Shown here piece by piece: positions 48,174 through 56,373 of a stretch of 64,000 bases of DNA; position 1 is the stretch's first letter, and each line of letters begins with the position of its first letter. This stretch comes from Campylobacter lari subsp. concheus. Lineage in GTDB: Bacteria > Campylobacterota > Campylobacteria > Campylobacterales > Campylobacteraceae. The notes under the pieces were generated by a model, which saw only the letters and a program-made list of their open reading frames with translations, ran no database searches and was not told the origin of the DNA. The DNA is taken from positions 124,001-188,000 of the forward strand of contig NZ_CP043426.1 of assembly GCF_008245025.1 (NCBI RefSeq). The letters are read 5' to 3'. The translations under genes were made by a program, and so were the position numbers.

Positions 48174-48659
48174 ATGAAAAAAATCATTTTTGCTTCAATT
48201 ACTGCTTTTGCTGTTATTGTAAGTGGTTGTGCTACTAAAAACACTAGTGTTAGTAGTTCAAGTAGTGTAGATGGTTCAAAAGGTAGCGGCGGATCTGATA
48301 GATTTGAAAATCTTGAATCTTTAAATTCTGTAGCAAATGTATATTTTGATTTTGATAAATTTAATGTTAGATCAGATATGCAAAAAGTTATTGCAAATAA
48401 TGCTGAAATCTTTAATAAAGAAGCTGCCAATACTGCAATAGTAGTTGAAGGAAACTGCGATGAGTGGGGAACTGATGAGTATAATCAAGCTTTAGGTTTA
48501 AAAAGAGCTAAAGCAGTAAAAGAATCTTTAGTAGCTCAAGGTGTTAGCGCAGATAGAATTAGTGTTAAAAGCTATGGAGAAACTAATCCTGTATGTACCG
48601 AAAGAACAAAAGCTTGCGATGCTCAAAATCGCCGTGCAGAATTTAAATTATCAAAATAA
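48174..48659 (+). CDS. pal: Peptidoglycan-associated lipoprotein Pal
   Basis: A 161-residue outer-membrane lipoprotein. The lipobox VSGC puts lipid on Cys19, followed by a Ser/Gly linker and an OmpA-like domain from about residue 50 that binds meso-diaminopimelate: VYFDFDKFNVRSDM, then VVEGNCDEWGTDEYNQALGLKRA in outline with the ligand residues, and NRRAEFKL at the end. A strong AAAGGGG ribosome site precedes it. In the classical tol-pal order it sits between tolB and cpoB. Confidence 0.97.
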   Translation: MKKIIFASITAFAVIVSGCATKNTSVSSSSSVDGSKGSGGSDRFENLESLNSVANVYFDFDKFNVRSDMQKVIANNAEIFNKEAANTAIVVEGNCDEWGTDEYNQALGLKRAKAVKESLVAQGVSADRISVKSYGETNPVCTERTKACDAQNRRAEFKLSK

Positions 48660-48670
48660 GTTTTAAATAA

Positions 48671-49660
48671 ATGAAATTAAAATTATTATCAGTAGCTCTT
48701 TTGGGAGCTACTTTTTTACACGCTGAAATTTCAGCATTTGATGCAGGAAAAGTAGATACAAAAACACCTTACGGTTTAACTCAAAATGAAAAATTACAAT
48801 ATGAAAATCAAGAACGCCTAAGGGCATTGAATGAATATTATACAAATTTAACAAGTAAAATAAATACAGCAGTAGAGAATATAGAAGGATTGCAAAGTGT
48901 AACAGAGGGTTTGAATGCTCAGTATTCAAAAGCTAACACAAAATTGCTTTCATTGGAAGAAACTTATCAAAATTTTGATGCAAATATAACTCAAGAAATT
49001 CAAAATTTAAGAGCTTATGTGGAGGAAAATAGGCAAATTCAAGAAAAAAATCATCAAGAAATCCAAAAAGTTTTAAGCGAAATTACAACTTTGATTAATA
49101 AAATTAATGATGATTATATTTCAAAAGAAGATATGAATAAAACCATAACCTTCTTTCAATCGGAAATAGCTAGAGTGCAAAATCAAACAAAAATTACTCC
49201 AGTTGTTCCTGTTGTAAGTGATGATAATAAAACCGAAGAAATCATTCAAGATGTAAATGAAACTCAAGATAAATTGATTGAAGCAAAAGATGATAGTTGG
49301 AAAAAATTGCAATCTAGTGAAATTTTGAAAAAAGCGATAGAAGAAACCAATAAAAATCAATTTGAAGATGCAAAAGAAAAATTTGAACATCTAATAAGTA
49401 TTCACTACAAACCTGCTAGATCTACTTTTTGGCTTGGAGAAATAAGATATAAGCAGCAAGATTACGCAGGTGCTTTGGGGTTTTATAAGAAAAGTTCTGC
49501 TATAAGCACTAAAGGTGATTATGTGCCAAAATTACTTTATCATACAGCTATTAGTTTAGATAAGGTTGGGGATCCAAAAAGTGCAAATAAATTTTATAAA
49601 GCTTTAAAGACGGCTTATCCTGATAGTCCTGAAGCAAAAGTTTCACCAGATAGAAAATAA
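48671..49660 (+). CDS. CpoB/YbgF-like periplasmic protein, heavily glycosylatable
   Basis: A 329-residue protein with signal peptide (about 1-18), an N-terminal coiled-coil region (about 45-165) and a TPR domain at the C-terminus (KFEHLISIHYKPARSTFWLGE in outline, GALGFYKKSSAIS, KLLYHTAISLDKVGD). CpoB coordinates Tol with peptidoglycan synthesis. Four sequons of the D/E-x-N-x-S/T type are present: Asn105 (DANIT), Asn156 (DMNKT), Asn186 (DDNKT) and Asn196 (DVNET). The equivalent C. jejuni protein Cj0114 is a well-known N-glycoprotein. The ribosome site is weak, so translation may depend on pal. Confidence 0.9.
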   Translation: MKLKLLSVALLGATFLHAEISAFDAGKVDTKTPYGLTQNEKLQYENQERLRALNEYYTNLTSKINTAVENIEGLQSVTEGLNAQYSKANTKLLSLEETYQNFDANITQEIQNLRAYVEENRQIQEKNHQEIQKVLSEITTLINKINDDYISKEDMNKTITFFQSEIARVQNQTKITPVVPVVSDDNKTEEIIQDVNETQDKLIEAKDDSWKKLQSSEILKKAIEETNKNQFEDAKEKFEHLISIHYKPARSTFWLGEIRYKQQDYAGALGFYKKSSAISTKGDYVPKLLYHTAISLDKVGDPKSANKFYKALKTAYPDSPEAKVSPDRK

Positions 49661-49673
49661 CAAAGGAGATAAA

Positions 49674-50258
49674 ATGGCTATAGAAAAAAATAGTGTAGTT
49701 TCAATGTTTTATGAATTAAAAGATGCAAATACTAATGAAGTTTTAGAATCAAATATTTATGCTGAACCTATTTCTTTTATTTTAGGTAAGGGTCAAATTT
49801 TAGAAGGATTAGAAGAAGAAATTCAAAAGCTTAACGCTCCTTGTAATGCTGATATTGTGATAAAAAAAGAAAATGCTTTGGGTGAATATGATGCAAGTGC
49901 ATTACAAACTTTACCAAAAGAGCAGTTTGCGGGGATTGATTTACAAGTTGGTATGGAGCTTTTTGGCGAAGGTGAAGATGGCAATACAGTAAGAGTAATT
50001 GTTAGAGAAATTACTGAAAATGAAGTTACTATTGATTACAATCATGCTTATGCAGGAAAAGACTTGTTGTTTTCATTAAATATTGTAGATGTTAGAGCTG
50101 CAAGTGAAGATGAAATTTTAACAGGAATTATTGCAGGTAGTAGAAGTTGTGGATGTGGTGGTGGAGGACATCATCACGATCATCATCACGGGCATGGCGG
50201 CGGCGGATGTTGTGGCGGCCACGGGCATGGCGGCGGCAGTTGCTGCGGTGGTCATTAA
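49674..50258 (+). CDS. slyD: FKBP-type peptidyl-prolyl isomerase SlyD with metal-binding tail
   Basis: A 194-residue cytoplasmic PPIase and metallochaperone. The FKBP domain is residues 1-65 and 125-150 with the inserted IF flap between (VVSMFYELKDANTNEVLE, ILGKGQILEGLE, GEYDASALQTLP, VTIDYNHAYAGKDL). The last 40 residues are His/Gly/Cys only, in clusters such as GGGGHHHDHHHGHGGGG in outline and CCGGHGHGGGSCCGGH, suited to nickel or other metals, possibly for hydrogenase. The tail uses GGC and CAC codons rare in the rest of the window. AAAGGAG precedes the ATG. Confidence 0.96.
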   Translation: MAIEKNSVVSMFYELKDANTNEVLESNIYAEPISFILGKGQILEGLEEEIQKLNAPCNADIVIKKENALGEYDASALQTLPKEQFAGIDLQVGMELFGEGEDGNTVRVIVREITENEVTIDYNHAYAGKDLLFSLNIVDVRAASEDEILTGIIAGSRSCGCGGGGHHHDHHHGHGGGGCCGGHGHGGGSCCGGH

Positions 50259-51178
50259 TGAATAGCGCATTTATTTTCCCAGGTCAAGGCTCTCAAAGTG
50301 TTGGCATGGGTTTGAGTTTTTATGATAATTCTAAAAAAGCAAAAGAATTATTAGATAATGCTAGTGATTTTTGTAAAATTGATTTTAAAAATTTGCTTTT
50401 TAAGGAAAATGAAAATTTAAATAAAAGTGAATTTACACAAATGGCTATAGTGCTAAACTCGCTAATGGCCTATGAAGTTTTAAAAGAGCAAGTTGAGATA
50501 GAAGCTAAGTACAGCTTAGGTCATTCGCTAGGAGAATTTAGTGCTTTAGCAACTCAAGATGCATTTAGTTTTTTAGATGTTATAGCGCTTGTTAATAAAC
50601 GCGGTCAATTCATGCAAGAAGATTGCTCTAAAATAGAAGCTGGTATGATGGTGATTTTAGGGCTTGAAGATAAAGTGGTAGAAGAACTTTGTCAAAAAGC
50701 ATTAAGTGAGAAAAAAAATATTTTTGCGGCTAATTATAATTGTGATGGACAAATTGTAGTAGCAGGTTTAAAGCCTGATTTGGCCTCGTATGAGAGTGAG
50801 TTTAAAAATGCAGGAGCTAAAAGAGCTATGCTTTTAAATATGAGCGTTGCAAGTCATTGTCCATTATTAAAAAATGCATCTTTAAAACTTACAAAAGAAT
50901 TAGAACCTATTTTAAAAGAGAGCTTTAAAAGCGTAGTGTCAAATGTTAATGCAAAAGTGTATAATGATAAAAATCAAGCTCTAACGCTTTTAAGCGAGCA
51001 ACTCATCAAGCCTGTTCTTTATAAACAAAGCATTAAGGCAATAGATGAAGAAGTAGAATTTTATATAGAATTCGGTGCAAGTGTATTAAAGGGCTTAAAT
51101 AAAAAAATTACTCAAAAAGAAACTTATACTTTAAGTAAAATAGAAGACATTGATGAAATTTTAAAGGTAGTTAAATGA
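50258..51178 (+). CDS. fabD: Malonyl-CoA:ACP transacylase
   Basis: FabD transfers malonyl from CoA to acyl carrier protein, starting fatty acid synthesis. The 306 residues begin FIFPGQGSQSVGMG, with the active-site Ser in YSLGHSLGEFSALA near residue 87 and the His of SVASHCPLL near 193. I chose ATG 50258, overlapping the slyD stop as TAATG; an upstream open frame lies inside the GC-rich slyD tail and encodes only Trp/Arg-rich sequence. Confidence 0.97.
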   Translation: MNSAFIFPGQGSQSVGMGLSFYDNSKKAKELLDNASDFCKIDFKNLLFKENENLNKSEFTQMAIVLNSLMAYEVLKEQVEIEAKYSLGHSLGEFSALATQDAFSFLDVIALVNKRGQFMQEDCSKIEAGMMVILGLEDKVVEELCQKALSEKKNIFAANYNCDGQIVVAGLKPDLASYESEFKNAGAKRAMLLNMSVASHCPLLKNASLKLTKELEPILKESFKSVVSNVNAKVYNDKNQALTLLSEQLIKPVLYKQSIKAIDEEVEFYIEFGASVLKGLNKKITQKETYTLSKIEDIDEILKVVK

Positions 51179-51861
51179 AGATAGCTATTTTAGGAGCTAT
51201 GCCTGAAGAGGTTACTCCTTTACTCGAAACATTAAAAGAGTATCAAACAATTGAATATGCAAATAATACATATTATCTTGCAAAATATAAAAATCATGAA
51301 TTAATCATCGCTTATTCTAAGATAGGGAAAGTAAATTCCACTCTTAGTGCGACTATTATGATAGAAAAATTTAAAGCCGAACTTTTACTCTTTACAGGTG
51401 TAGCTGGTGCTTTTAATCCTAGTTTGGAGATAGGAGATTTAATCTATGCAACAAAATTAGCTCAATACGATTTGGATATCACAGCTTTTGGACATCCGCT
51501 TGGCTATGTTCCTGGTAATGAAATTTTTATAAAAACAGATGATAAGCTTAATAATCTTGCCATAGAAGTTGCTAAAGAACTTGGTGTTAAATTACAATCA
51601 GGTATTATCGCTACAGGCGATGAGTTTATTTGTGATGAGAATAAAAAAGCAAAAATTAGAGAAATTTTTAATGCAGATGCTTGTGAAATGGAAGGAGCTA
51701 GTGTAGCTTTGGTATGTGATGCTTTAAAAATTCCATGTTTGATTTTAAGATCAATGAGCGATAAAGCAGGTGAGAAAGCTGAATTTGACTTTGATGAGTT
51801 TGTAGAAAAATCAGCTAAAATTTCAGCTAATTTTGTCTTAAAAATTTGTGAGAAATTATGA
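51175..51861 (+). CDS. mqnB: MTA/SAH and aminodeoxyfutalosine nucleosidase
   Basis: A 228-residue MTAN-type nucleosidase (Pfs). Motifs: KIAILGAMPEEVTPLLE at the start, the central VAGAFNPSLEIGD near 75, GDEFICDE near 155 and the catalytic stretch EMEGASVALVC near 173 with DKAGEKAEFDF containing the acidic general acid. In Campylobacter and Helicobacter this enzyme hydrolyses 6-amino-6-deoxyfutalosine in the menaquinone route as well as methylthioadenosine and S-adenosylhomocysteine; the usual name in other species is mtnN. Overlaps its neighbours by four bases on both sides. Confidence 0.93.
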   Translation: MKIAILGAMPEEVTPLLETLKEYQTIEYANNTYYLAKYKNHELIIAYSKIGKVNSTLSATIMIEKFKAELLLFTGVAGAFNPSLEIGDLIYATKLAQYDLDITAFGHPLGYVPGNEIFIKTDDKLNNLAIEVAKELGVKLQSGIIATGDEFICDENKKAKIREIFNADACEMEGASVALVCDALKIPCLILRSMSDKAGEKAEFDFDEFVEKSAKISANFVLKICEKL

Positions 51862-52619
51862 TAAATCTTAGTAAAAAATTAATCAAAGAAGTAGCTAAAG
51901 CTAATGCTAAATTTTCCTTAATAGGAGACAATGATAAAGTTTTATTAGGGCTTAGTGGTGGGAAAGACTCTCTAGCTTTAGCACATCTTTTAAAGCGTAT
52001 GCAAGCACATGCACCTTTTAAATTTGAACTTAAGGCAGTAACTTTAAGTTATGGCATGGGTGAAGATTATACCAAGCTTCATAATCACTGCAAAGAGCAT
52101 GGTATTGATCATGAAGTGATTGATTCTAATATTTATGAAATTTCAGGTGATACGATTAGAAAAAATTCAAGTTTTTGTAGCTATTTTTCAAGAATGAGGC
52201 GCGGTGCTTTATATACTTATGCTTTGGAAAATGGTTTTAATAAATTAGCTATAGCTCATCATTTAGATGATGCGGTAGAGAGTTTTTTTATGAATTTTAT
52301 TTATAATGGCTCTCTTAGGAGTTTAGCTCCCAAGTATAAAAGCAAAAGAGGCGTAGAGGTTATTCGTCCTTTGATTTTTGTAAGAGAAAGACAATTAAGA
52401 GAAAATGCTATTAATAATGAATTAGAAGTAATTGGTAATGAATTTTGTCCTGGCATGAAGTTAAGTGAGAAAAATGTTAAATTTCCTCATGCAAGAGAAG
52501 AAGCTAAGCAGCTTTTAGCAAATTTAGAAAAAGAAAATCCAAAATTGTTTACAAGTTTAAAAACTGCATTTGAAAATATCCACACGGATAGTTTTTTTAT
52601 GGTCAAGGATAATGGCTAA
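51858..52619 (+). CDS. TtcA-like tRNA-modifying PP-loop protein, with an altered cluster ligand
   Basis: A 253-residue PP-loop ATPase of the TtcA/TtuA class (tRNA 2-thiolation). The P-loop is GLSGGKDSLALAH at 31-43. The family normally has a CxxC before the SRLRRG motif plus a third Cys to hold a [4Fe-4S] cluster. Here the segment is FCSYFSRMRRG, so Cys107 is kept but the second position is Phe110, and the third Cys is at 197. Other cysteines (Cys78) exist. Activity may be altered or use a different ligand. It overlaps the preceding gene by four bases and the following one by eight. Confidence 0.82.
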   Translation: MINLSKKLIKEVAKANAKFSLIGDNDKVLLGLSGGKDSLALAHLLKRMQAHAPFKFELKAVTLSYGMGEDYTKLHNHCKEHGIDHEVIDSNIYEISGDTIRKNSSFCSYFSRMRRGALYTYALENGFNKLAIAHHLDDAVESFFMNFIYNGSLRSLAPKYKSKRGVEVIRPLIFVRERQLRENAINNELEVIGNEFCPGMKLSEKNVKFPHAREEAKQLLANLEKENPKLFTSLKTAFENIHTDSFFMVKDNG

Positions 52620-53124
52620 TCTTTTAGTTGTTGTTGATTATCAAAATGACTTTATCGATGGTAGCTTGGGTTTTGAAGAAGCTACCAAGATAAAAGATAA
52701 TATTCTTGCTCTTTTAAAAAATCATCAAGGTGATATTGTTTTTACTTTTGATACGCATGATGAAAATTATTTAAAAACTCAAGAAGGAAAAAATTTACCT
52801 ATTTATCATTGTATTAGAGATACTTTAGGTTGGCAAATGCCAGGTGATTTTGATGTGTATTTAAAAAATGCAAAAAAAATATTTTATAAGAATGCTTTTG
52901 GTAGCTTAGAATTAGCCAATTTTTTAAAACAAAATTATTATGAAAACATAGAATTTTGTGGTCTTGTTTCACATATTTGTGTATTTAGCAATATTATTTT
53001 AGCTCAAAGTGCTAGCATCAACTCAAAAATTATATTACATAAAAATGCAACAGCGAGTTTTAGTAAGTTTTTGGAAAATAGTGCATATGAAATTTTGCAA
53101 GCTTATGGCATAGAACTTTTATAA
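52612..53124 (+). CDS. Cysteine hydrolase of the isochorismatase/nicotinamidase family
   Basis: A 170-residue enzyme of the isochorismatase-like superfamily. The triad Asp is in LLVVVDYQNDFIDG at the start, the Lys in FYKNAFGS near residue 96, and the nucleophilic Cys in LVSHICVFSNI near 125; the acidic TFDTHDENY resembles the metal-binding DxHxxxH of nicotinamidases. Nicotinamidase/pyrazinamidase (PncA) is the most likely reaction, but this is by motif only. I chose ATG 52612, inside the end of the TtcA-like gene. Confidence 0.75.
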   Translation: MANLLVVVDYQNDFIDGSLGFEEATKIKDNILALLKNHQGDIVFTFDTHDENYLKTQEGKNLPIYHCIRDTLGWQMPGDFDVYLKNAKKIFYKNAFGSLELANFLKQNYYENIEFCGLVSHICVFSNIILAQSASINSKIILHKNATASFSKFLENSAYEILQAYGIELL

Positions 53125-53125
53125 A

Positions 53126-53740
53126 ATGCAAGGGTATATTTTACACACTCAGAGTGTAAAAGATGAGGATTTGATTGTCTATCTTTTAAGCACTAAAAAA
53201 GTTATTAAAAGTTATAGATTTTATGGCATGCGTCATTCTAATATACTAAGTGGGTATAAGATTGATTTTGAGCTTGAAGAAAGTTCGAGATTTTTACCAC
53301 GTTTAAAAGATGTTTTGCATATTGGTTTTTCTTGGATTTTAGATAGAGAGAGAATGTTTTTTTGGCAGGAATTTATTAGACTTTTTTATTTGCATTTAAA
53401 AGATGTTGAAGAAATTGATAGCTTTTACTTTGAACTTTTAGAAGACTGTGCTAAGCGTTTTGAAAAGCAAGATTGCAAACGTGTTATAGTGGATGCTTAT
53501 TTAAAAATTTTAGATTTTGAAGGACGTTTGCATAAAAGTTTTGTATGTTTTTATTGTGATGAGCATATTCAAAAAAATGTTGTACTAGTAAGAGCTTTTT
53601 TGCCCGCTCATAAAAAATGTGCTTTTGGTTATGAATTTAATACTAAAGATCTTATAAAATTATATAGGAGTTTTAATTCATCGCATTTTAGCGATGAATA
53701 TATTGATAATTTATATAAAATTATCAAAGAGGGTTTTTAA
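53126..53740 (+). CDS. recO: DNA repair protein RecO
   Basis: RecO helps RecR load RecA at gaps and ends. The 204 residues are the short epsilonproteobacterial form: an N-terminal OB-fold (GYILHTQSVKDEDLIVYLLS) and a helical domain with the cysteine pair CFYCDEH and further Cys in HKKCAF. Homology to other RecO proteins is low, and recognition here relies on the OB opening, the Cys pattern and known gene order. The C-terminus overlaps the convergent small gene by 17 bases. Confidence 0.78.
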   Translation: MQGYILHTQSVKDEDLIVYLLSTKKVIKSYRFYGMRHSNILSGYKIDFELEESSRFLPRLKDVLHIGFSWILDRERMFFWQEFIRLFYLHLKDVEEIDSFYFELLEDCAKRFEKQDCKRVIVDAYLKILDFEGRLHKSFVCFYCDEHIQKNVVLVRAFLPAHKKCAFGYEFNTKDLIKLYRSFNSSHFSDEYIDNLYKIIKEGF

Positions 53741-54044
53741 GGGTAATATCATACATCATAATGACTTCTTGTCTTAGTCTTGCAATGATATTTGCACTAT
53801 CTTTGTGTATATTTTTTGTGATAGTATCTTGGCTATTTTTAATATTTTCAAGCAAATTTTCAAGTTCTTTTTGAGAGTTTTGTAAACAAGTTTTTATACA
53901 TTTTGGTTGGGTTTGTTGTAAAACTTGCTCGAAATTTAAACTTTGATTGTTAAGCTTTGAAGCATGTGCTGCTAAATTATTCGCACTTGTTCTAATGCCG
54001 CCTAATGCTTTGTAAATCCCTTTTGAATTGATATGAGCTGCCAT
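53724..54044 (-). CDS. Small protein of unknown function, candidate flagellar gene
   Basis: A 106-residue soluble protein without signal peptide or membrane segment. The N-terminus (INSKGIYKALGGIRTSANN, then LAAHASKLNNQSLNF) recalls the N-terminal helix of flagellar rod and hook proteins, which pattern as small-G-x-x-x-S/A-A-x-x-L-A-x-x-A. The rest is a coiled-coil helix with two Cys (KCIKTC). A good AAGGAAGG ribosome site stands before ATG 54044, and a possible sigma54 promoter lies 55 bases upstream. Function not known; the flagellar idea is inference from both clues. Confidence 0.7.
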   Translation of the reverse strand: MAAHINSKGIYKALGGIRTSANNLAAHASKLNNQSLNFEQVLQQTQPKCIKTCLQNSQKELENLLENIKNSQDTITKNIHKDSANIIARLRQEVIMMYDITLKNPL

Positions 54045-54096
54045 GAACCTTCCTTGTTTTATGGTATCTCTTCATTCATATTGCTTGATAATTTAC

Positions 54097-54113
54097 AAGC
54101 AAAAATCATTCCT
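54097..54113 (-). promoter_or_regulatory. Candidate sigma54 promoter for the small gene at 53724
   Basis: On the minus strand AGGAATGATTTTTGCTT has GG (54112-54111) and GC (54100-54099) ten bases apart and the TTGCTT -12 box also found before flaB. The predicted start near 54088 leaves about 44 bases of leader. It overlaps the last codons of dusB. Confidence 0.5.
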
Positions 54114-55032
54114 TATTAAAAAATTCTTGAATATATTTTCGCATAATTTCTGCATCATTAATGCGATTAACACAATCTCTAAAATTAGAAGCATCGTCAT
54201 AGCCCTTAGAATATTCATGCAAGTGTTTTCTAAAGATGCTTATACCTTGTTCTTTGTAATGCTTTAGCATTTCTTCAAAATGTGCAAAAATGATTTTATT
54301 TTTCATAGCCTTTTCGATTTTTTTACCAATTTTTATCTCATAAAATATCCAAGGTTTTCCTATGCTTGCGCGCCCTATCATCAAAGCATCACAATTTGTT
54401 ATTTTAAATACCTCTTTGGCATTATCTTCACTAATATCGCCATTTGCTACTAAAGGAATTTTGATATTTTCTTTAGCTAAAGCTATGGCTTCATAATCAG
54501 CATTTCCACTATACATTTGTTTTCTAGTACGACCATGCATACTGATAAAATCTACTCCAGCATTTTCACATGCTTTAGCGATGGCAATGGGATTTTTTTT
54601 ATCAAATCCTAATCTTACTTTGACACTAGTTAGTTTTTTGTTACTTGTTTTTTTGATAAGTTCTAAAATTCTTTGTAATTTATCAAGGTCTTGTAAAAGA
54701 GCACTACCTGCACATTGTTTTATAACCTTATTTACAGGGCAACCACAATTAAAATCAATTCCATCTATAAAATCAAAACGATTTAAAATTTCTACTGCTT
54801 TTTGAATTACGCTTTCATCTGAGCCTGCAATTTGAACTATGTAAGGATTTTCAAGTTCAGCTTTTTCTAGCATTTTAAGAGTTTTTGAGCTCTCATATAC
54901 CAAGGCATTAGAACTTATCATTTCACTAATGGTTACATCAGCCCCAAATTGTTTAACTAAATTTCTCAAAGGTAAGTCTGAAAAACCTGCCATAGGAGCT
55001 AAAAATAAAGGCTTTTTGCTAAAATCTATCAT
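54106..55032 (-). CDS. tRNA-dihydrouridine synthase
   Basis: A 308-residue flavoenzyme of the DUS family that reduces uridine in tRNA D-loops. The FMN-binding TIM barrel starts PLFLAPMAGFSDLPLRNLV near residue 8, with NCGCPVNKVIKQCAGSALLQD near 96 (active-site Cys), the HGRTRKQMYSG motif near 167 and NGDISED near 196. DusB is the best match in sequence, the only clear DUS gene of the window. It overlaps the upstream membrane-protein gene by four bases. Confidence 0.93.
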   Translation of the reverse strand: MIDFSKKPLFLAPMAGFSDLPLRNLVKQFGADVTISEMISSNALVYESSKTLKMLEKAELENPYIVQIAGSDESVIQKAVEILNRFDFIDGIDFNCGCPVNKVIKQCAGSALLQDLDKLQRILELIKKTSNKKLTSVKVRLGFDKKNPIAIAKACENAGVDFISMHGRTRKQMYSGNADYEAIALAKENIKIPLVANGDISEDNAKEVFKITNCDALMIGRASIGKPWIFYEIKIGKKIEKAMKNKIIFAHFEEMLKHYKEQGISIFRKHLHEYSKGYDDASNFRDCVNRINDAEIMRKYIQEFFNKE

Positions 55033-56012
55033 TGTATCAATTTTTCAAGTTCTATTTTTTTATTATGTTCTCTTAAAAAGAGCAAGAGTCTAAAGTCTTT
55101 ATGTTCATTTTGATCATTTCCTAATTCATTAAGCAATTCATCATACATGCCAAATTCTGCTAAAGTATAAAGATAAGCTCTCAAAGCTTGAGAATAACTA
55201 TCTTTTAACTTTTTAAATAAAGCAATTAATACTTGAGGTTTTATTTTTTTACAAAGTATTTTAGCACAGTGTAAATATGATTTATCATCTAAAGTATTCA
55301 TGCTAAGTAAAACTTCGATTTCAACGTGATTTAATTCTAAGTTTTCTTTTTCAAATCTATCCAAAAGTAATAAAATATCATCTTGATTTTTTTGAGCTTT
55401 TAGTGTTTTAATCTGACTATAAGGTGCATTTTTTAATACCATTTTATAAGCAAAAATTTCTAGCTCATTAGCTAAGGTATCTTTATTTTTGATAAAAGAA
55501 AAAGCATAATTACTATCATTTTGAAAGCGATTTTTTTCATTTAAAATAAAAATTTCATTATTTGAATCTAATTTGTATTTTTTTAATTCTACAAATTCTT
55601 TTTTTTCTAAGTGTTCAAAAATATCAATAATTTCATCTATTTTAGGATTTTGAATTTTTTCTTTAAAACAAAGAGCTTGCGTATCTTTTGCTATGTTTTG
55701 AAATTCTTGAGTTTTAAATTTAACCTTACTCATTTTTTTTAAAAAAATATCAATAATAAAATTTTCATAATTTTTACTATCTTTAATTAGATTTTTATAT
55801 TGTAAATGTTTTAAAAAGCCATAAAAACTCATATGTGCTAAAGCTAATATCATTAAAAATAAAGCAGGTAAAACAACCCATAAACTAATAGGCAAATTTA
55901 ATTCAAAAGTAGAAATTGCAAAAGTATAATTTCCTAAATTTAGATTGTAAACTAAGGCTGCGATGATTAGAAGATAAACTAAACTTGCAAAGAAAAATAA
56001 TCTAATTTTCAT
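55029..56012 (-). CDS. Membrane protein of unknown function (Cj0124c-like)
   Basis: A 327-residue protein with two N-terminal membrane segments, about 4-24 and 45-66, and a large cytoplasmic helical region. The rest is Lys/Leu/Glu-rich with TPR- or HEAT-like spacing (LDDKSYLHCAKILCKKIK in outline), but no domain I can name. The same position next to dksA and dusB holds a membrane protein in C. jejuni (Cj0124c). It overlaps dusB and dksA by four bases each. Confidence 0.75.
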   Translation of the reverse strand: MKIRLFFFASLVYLLIIAALVYNLNLGNYTFAISTFELNLPISLWVVLPALFLMILALAHMSFYGFLKHLQYKNLIKDSKNYENFIIDIFLKKMSKVKFKTQEFQNIAKDTQALCFKEKIQNPKIDEIIDIFEHLEKKEFVELKKYKLDSNNEIFILNEKNRFQNDSNYAFSFIKNKDTLANELEIFAYKMVLKNAPYSQIKTLKAQKNQDDILLLLDRFEKENLELNHVEIEVLLSMNTLDDKSYLHCAKILCKKIKPQVLIALFKKLKDSYSQALRAYLYTLAEFGMYDELLNELGNDQNEHKDFRLLLFLREHNKKIELEKLIQ

Positions 56013-56365
56013 AGCTCTTTCCTTTTTTCTAAATTTTCACGACAATTTATGCAATATTTTGCATGAGGTTTAACTCTAAGTCTTTCAGGATGAATATCAT
56101 CTTCACAATACTCACAAATACCATAAGTATTGTTATCTATTTTGCTTAATGAATGTTTAATTTCTTCTAGTTCGGCTTTTAAATTTTCATTGATTTTAAA
56201 GTCGATATGAGAGCTATTGTCAATTTGCTGTAAATCAACTTCATCTCTAGGTTCACTATCTTGTAGATTATGGATATTGTCTATATTACCTTGAAGTTCT
56301 TGTAAAATTTCTTTTTGTCTTTGAAGTAATATATTTTTAAATTCTTCAAGATTTAATTCTTGCAT
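56009..56365 (-). CDS. dksA: DksA-type zinc-finger transcription factor
   Basis: A 118-residue DksA-like protein that binds RNA polymerase and adjusts stable-RNA and virulence transcription. The N-terminal coiled coil (LQRQKEILQELQGN) carries acidic tip residues near 45-52 (PRDEVDLQ), and the C4 zinc finger is CEYC...CINC (CEYCEDDIHPERLRVKPHAKYC). The usual DksA is 150 residues; the shorter length is typical for Campylobacter. A good GGAG precedes its ATG. Confidence 0.93.
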   Translation of the reverse strand: MQELNLEEFKNILLQRQKEILQELQGNIDNIHNLQDSEPRDEVDLQQIDNSSHIDFKINENLKAELEEIKHSLSKIDNNTYGICEYCEDDIHPERLRVKPHAKYCINCRENLEKRKEL

Positions 56366-56373
56366 AAACGCTC

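Noticed and set aside
50147..50257. Upstream extension of fabD into the slyD tail
   Set aside because: The extra residues are Trp/Arg/Ser repeats read out of frame from the GC-rich His/Cys tail; the overlapped ATG 50258 gives the standard FabD N-terminus.
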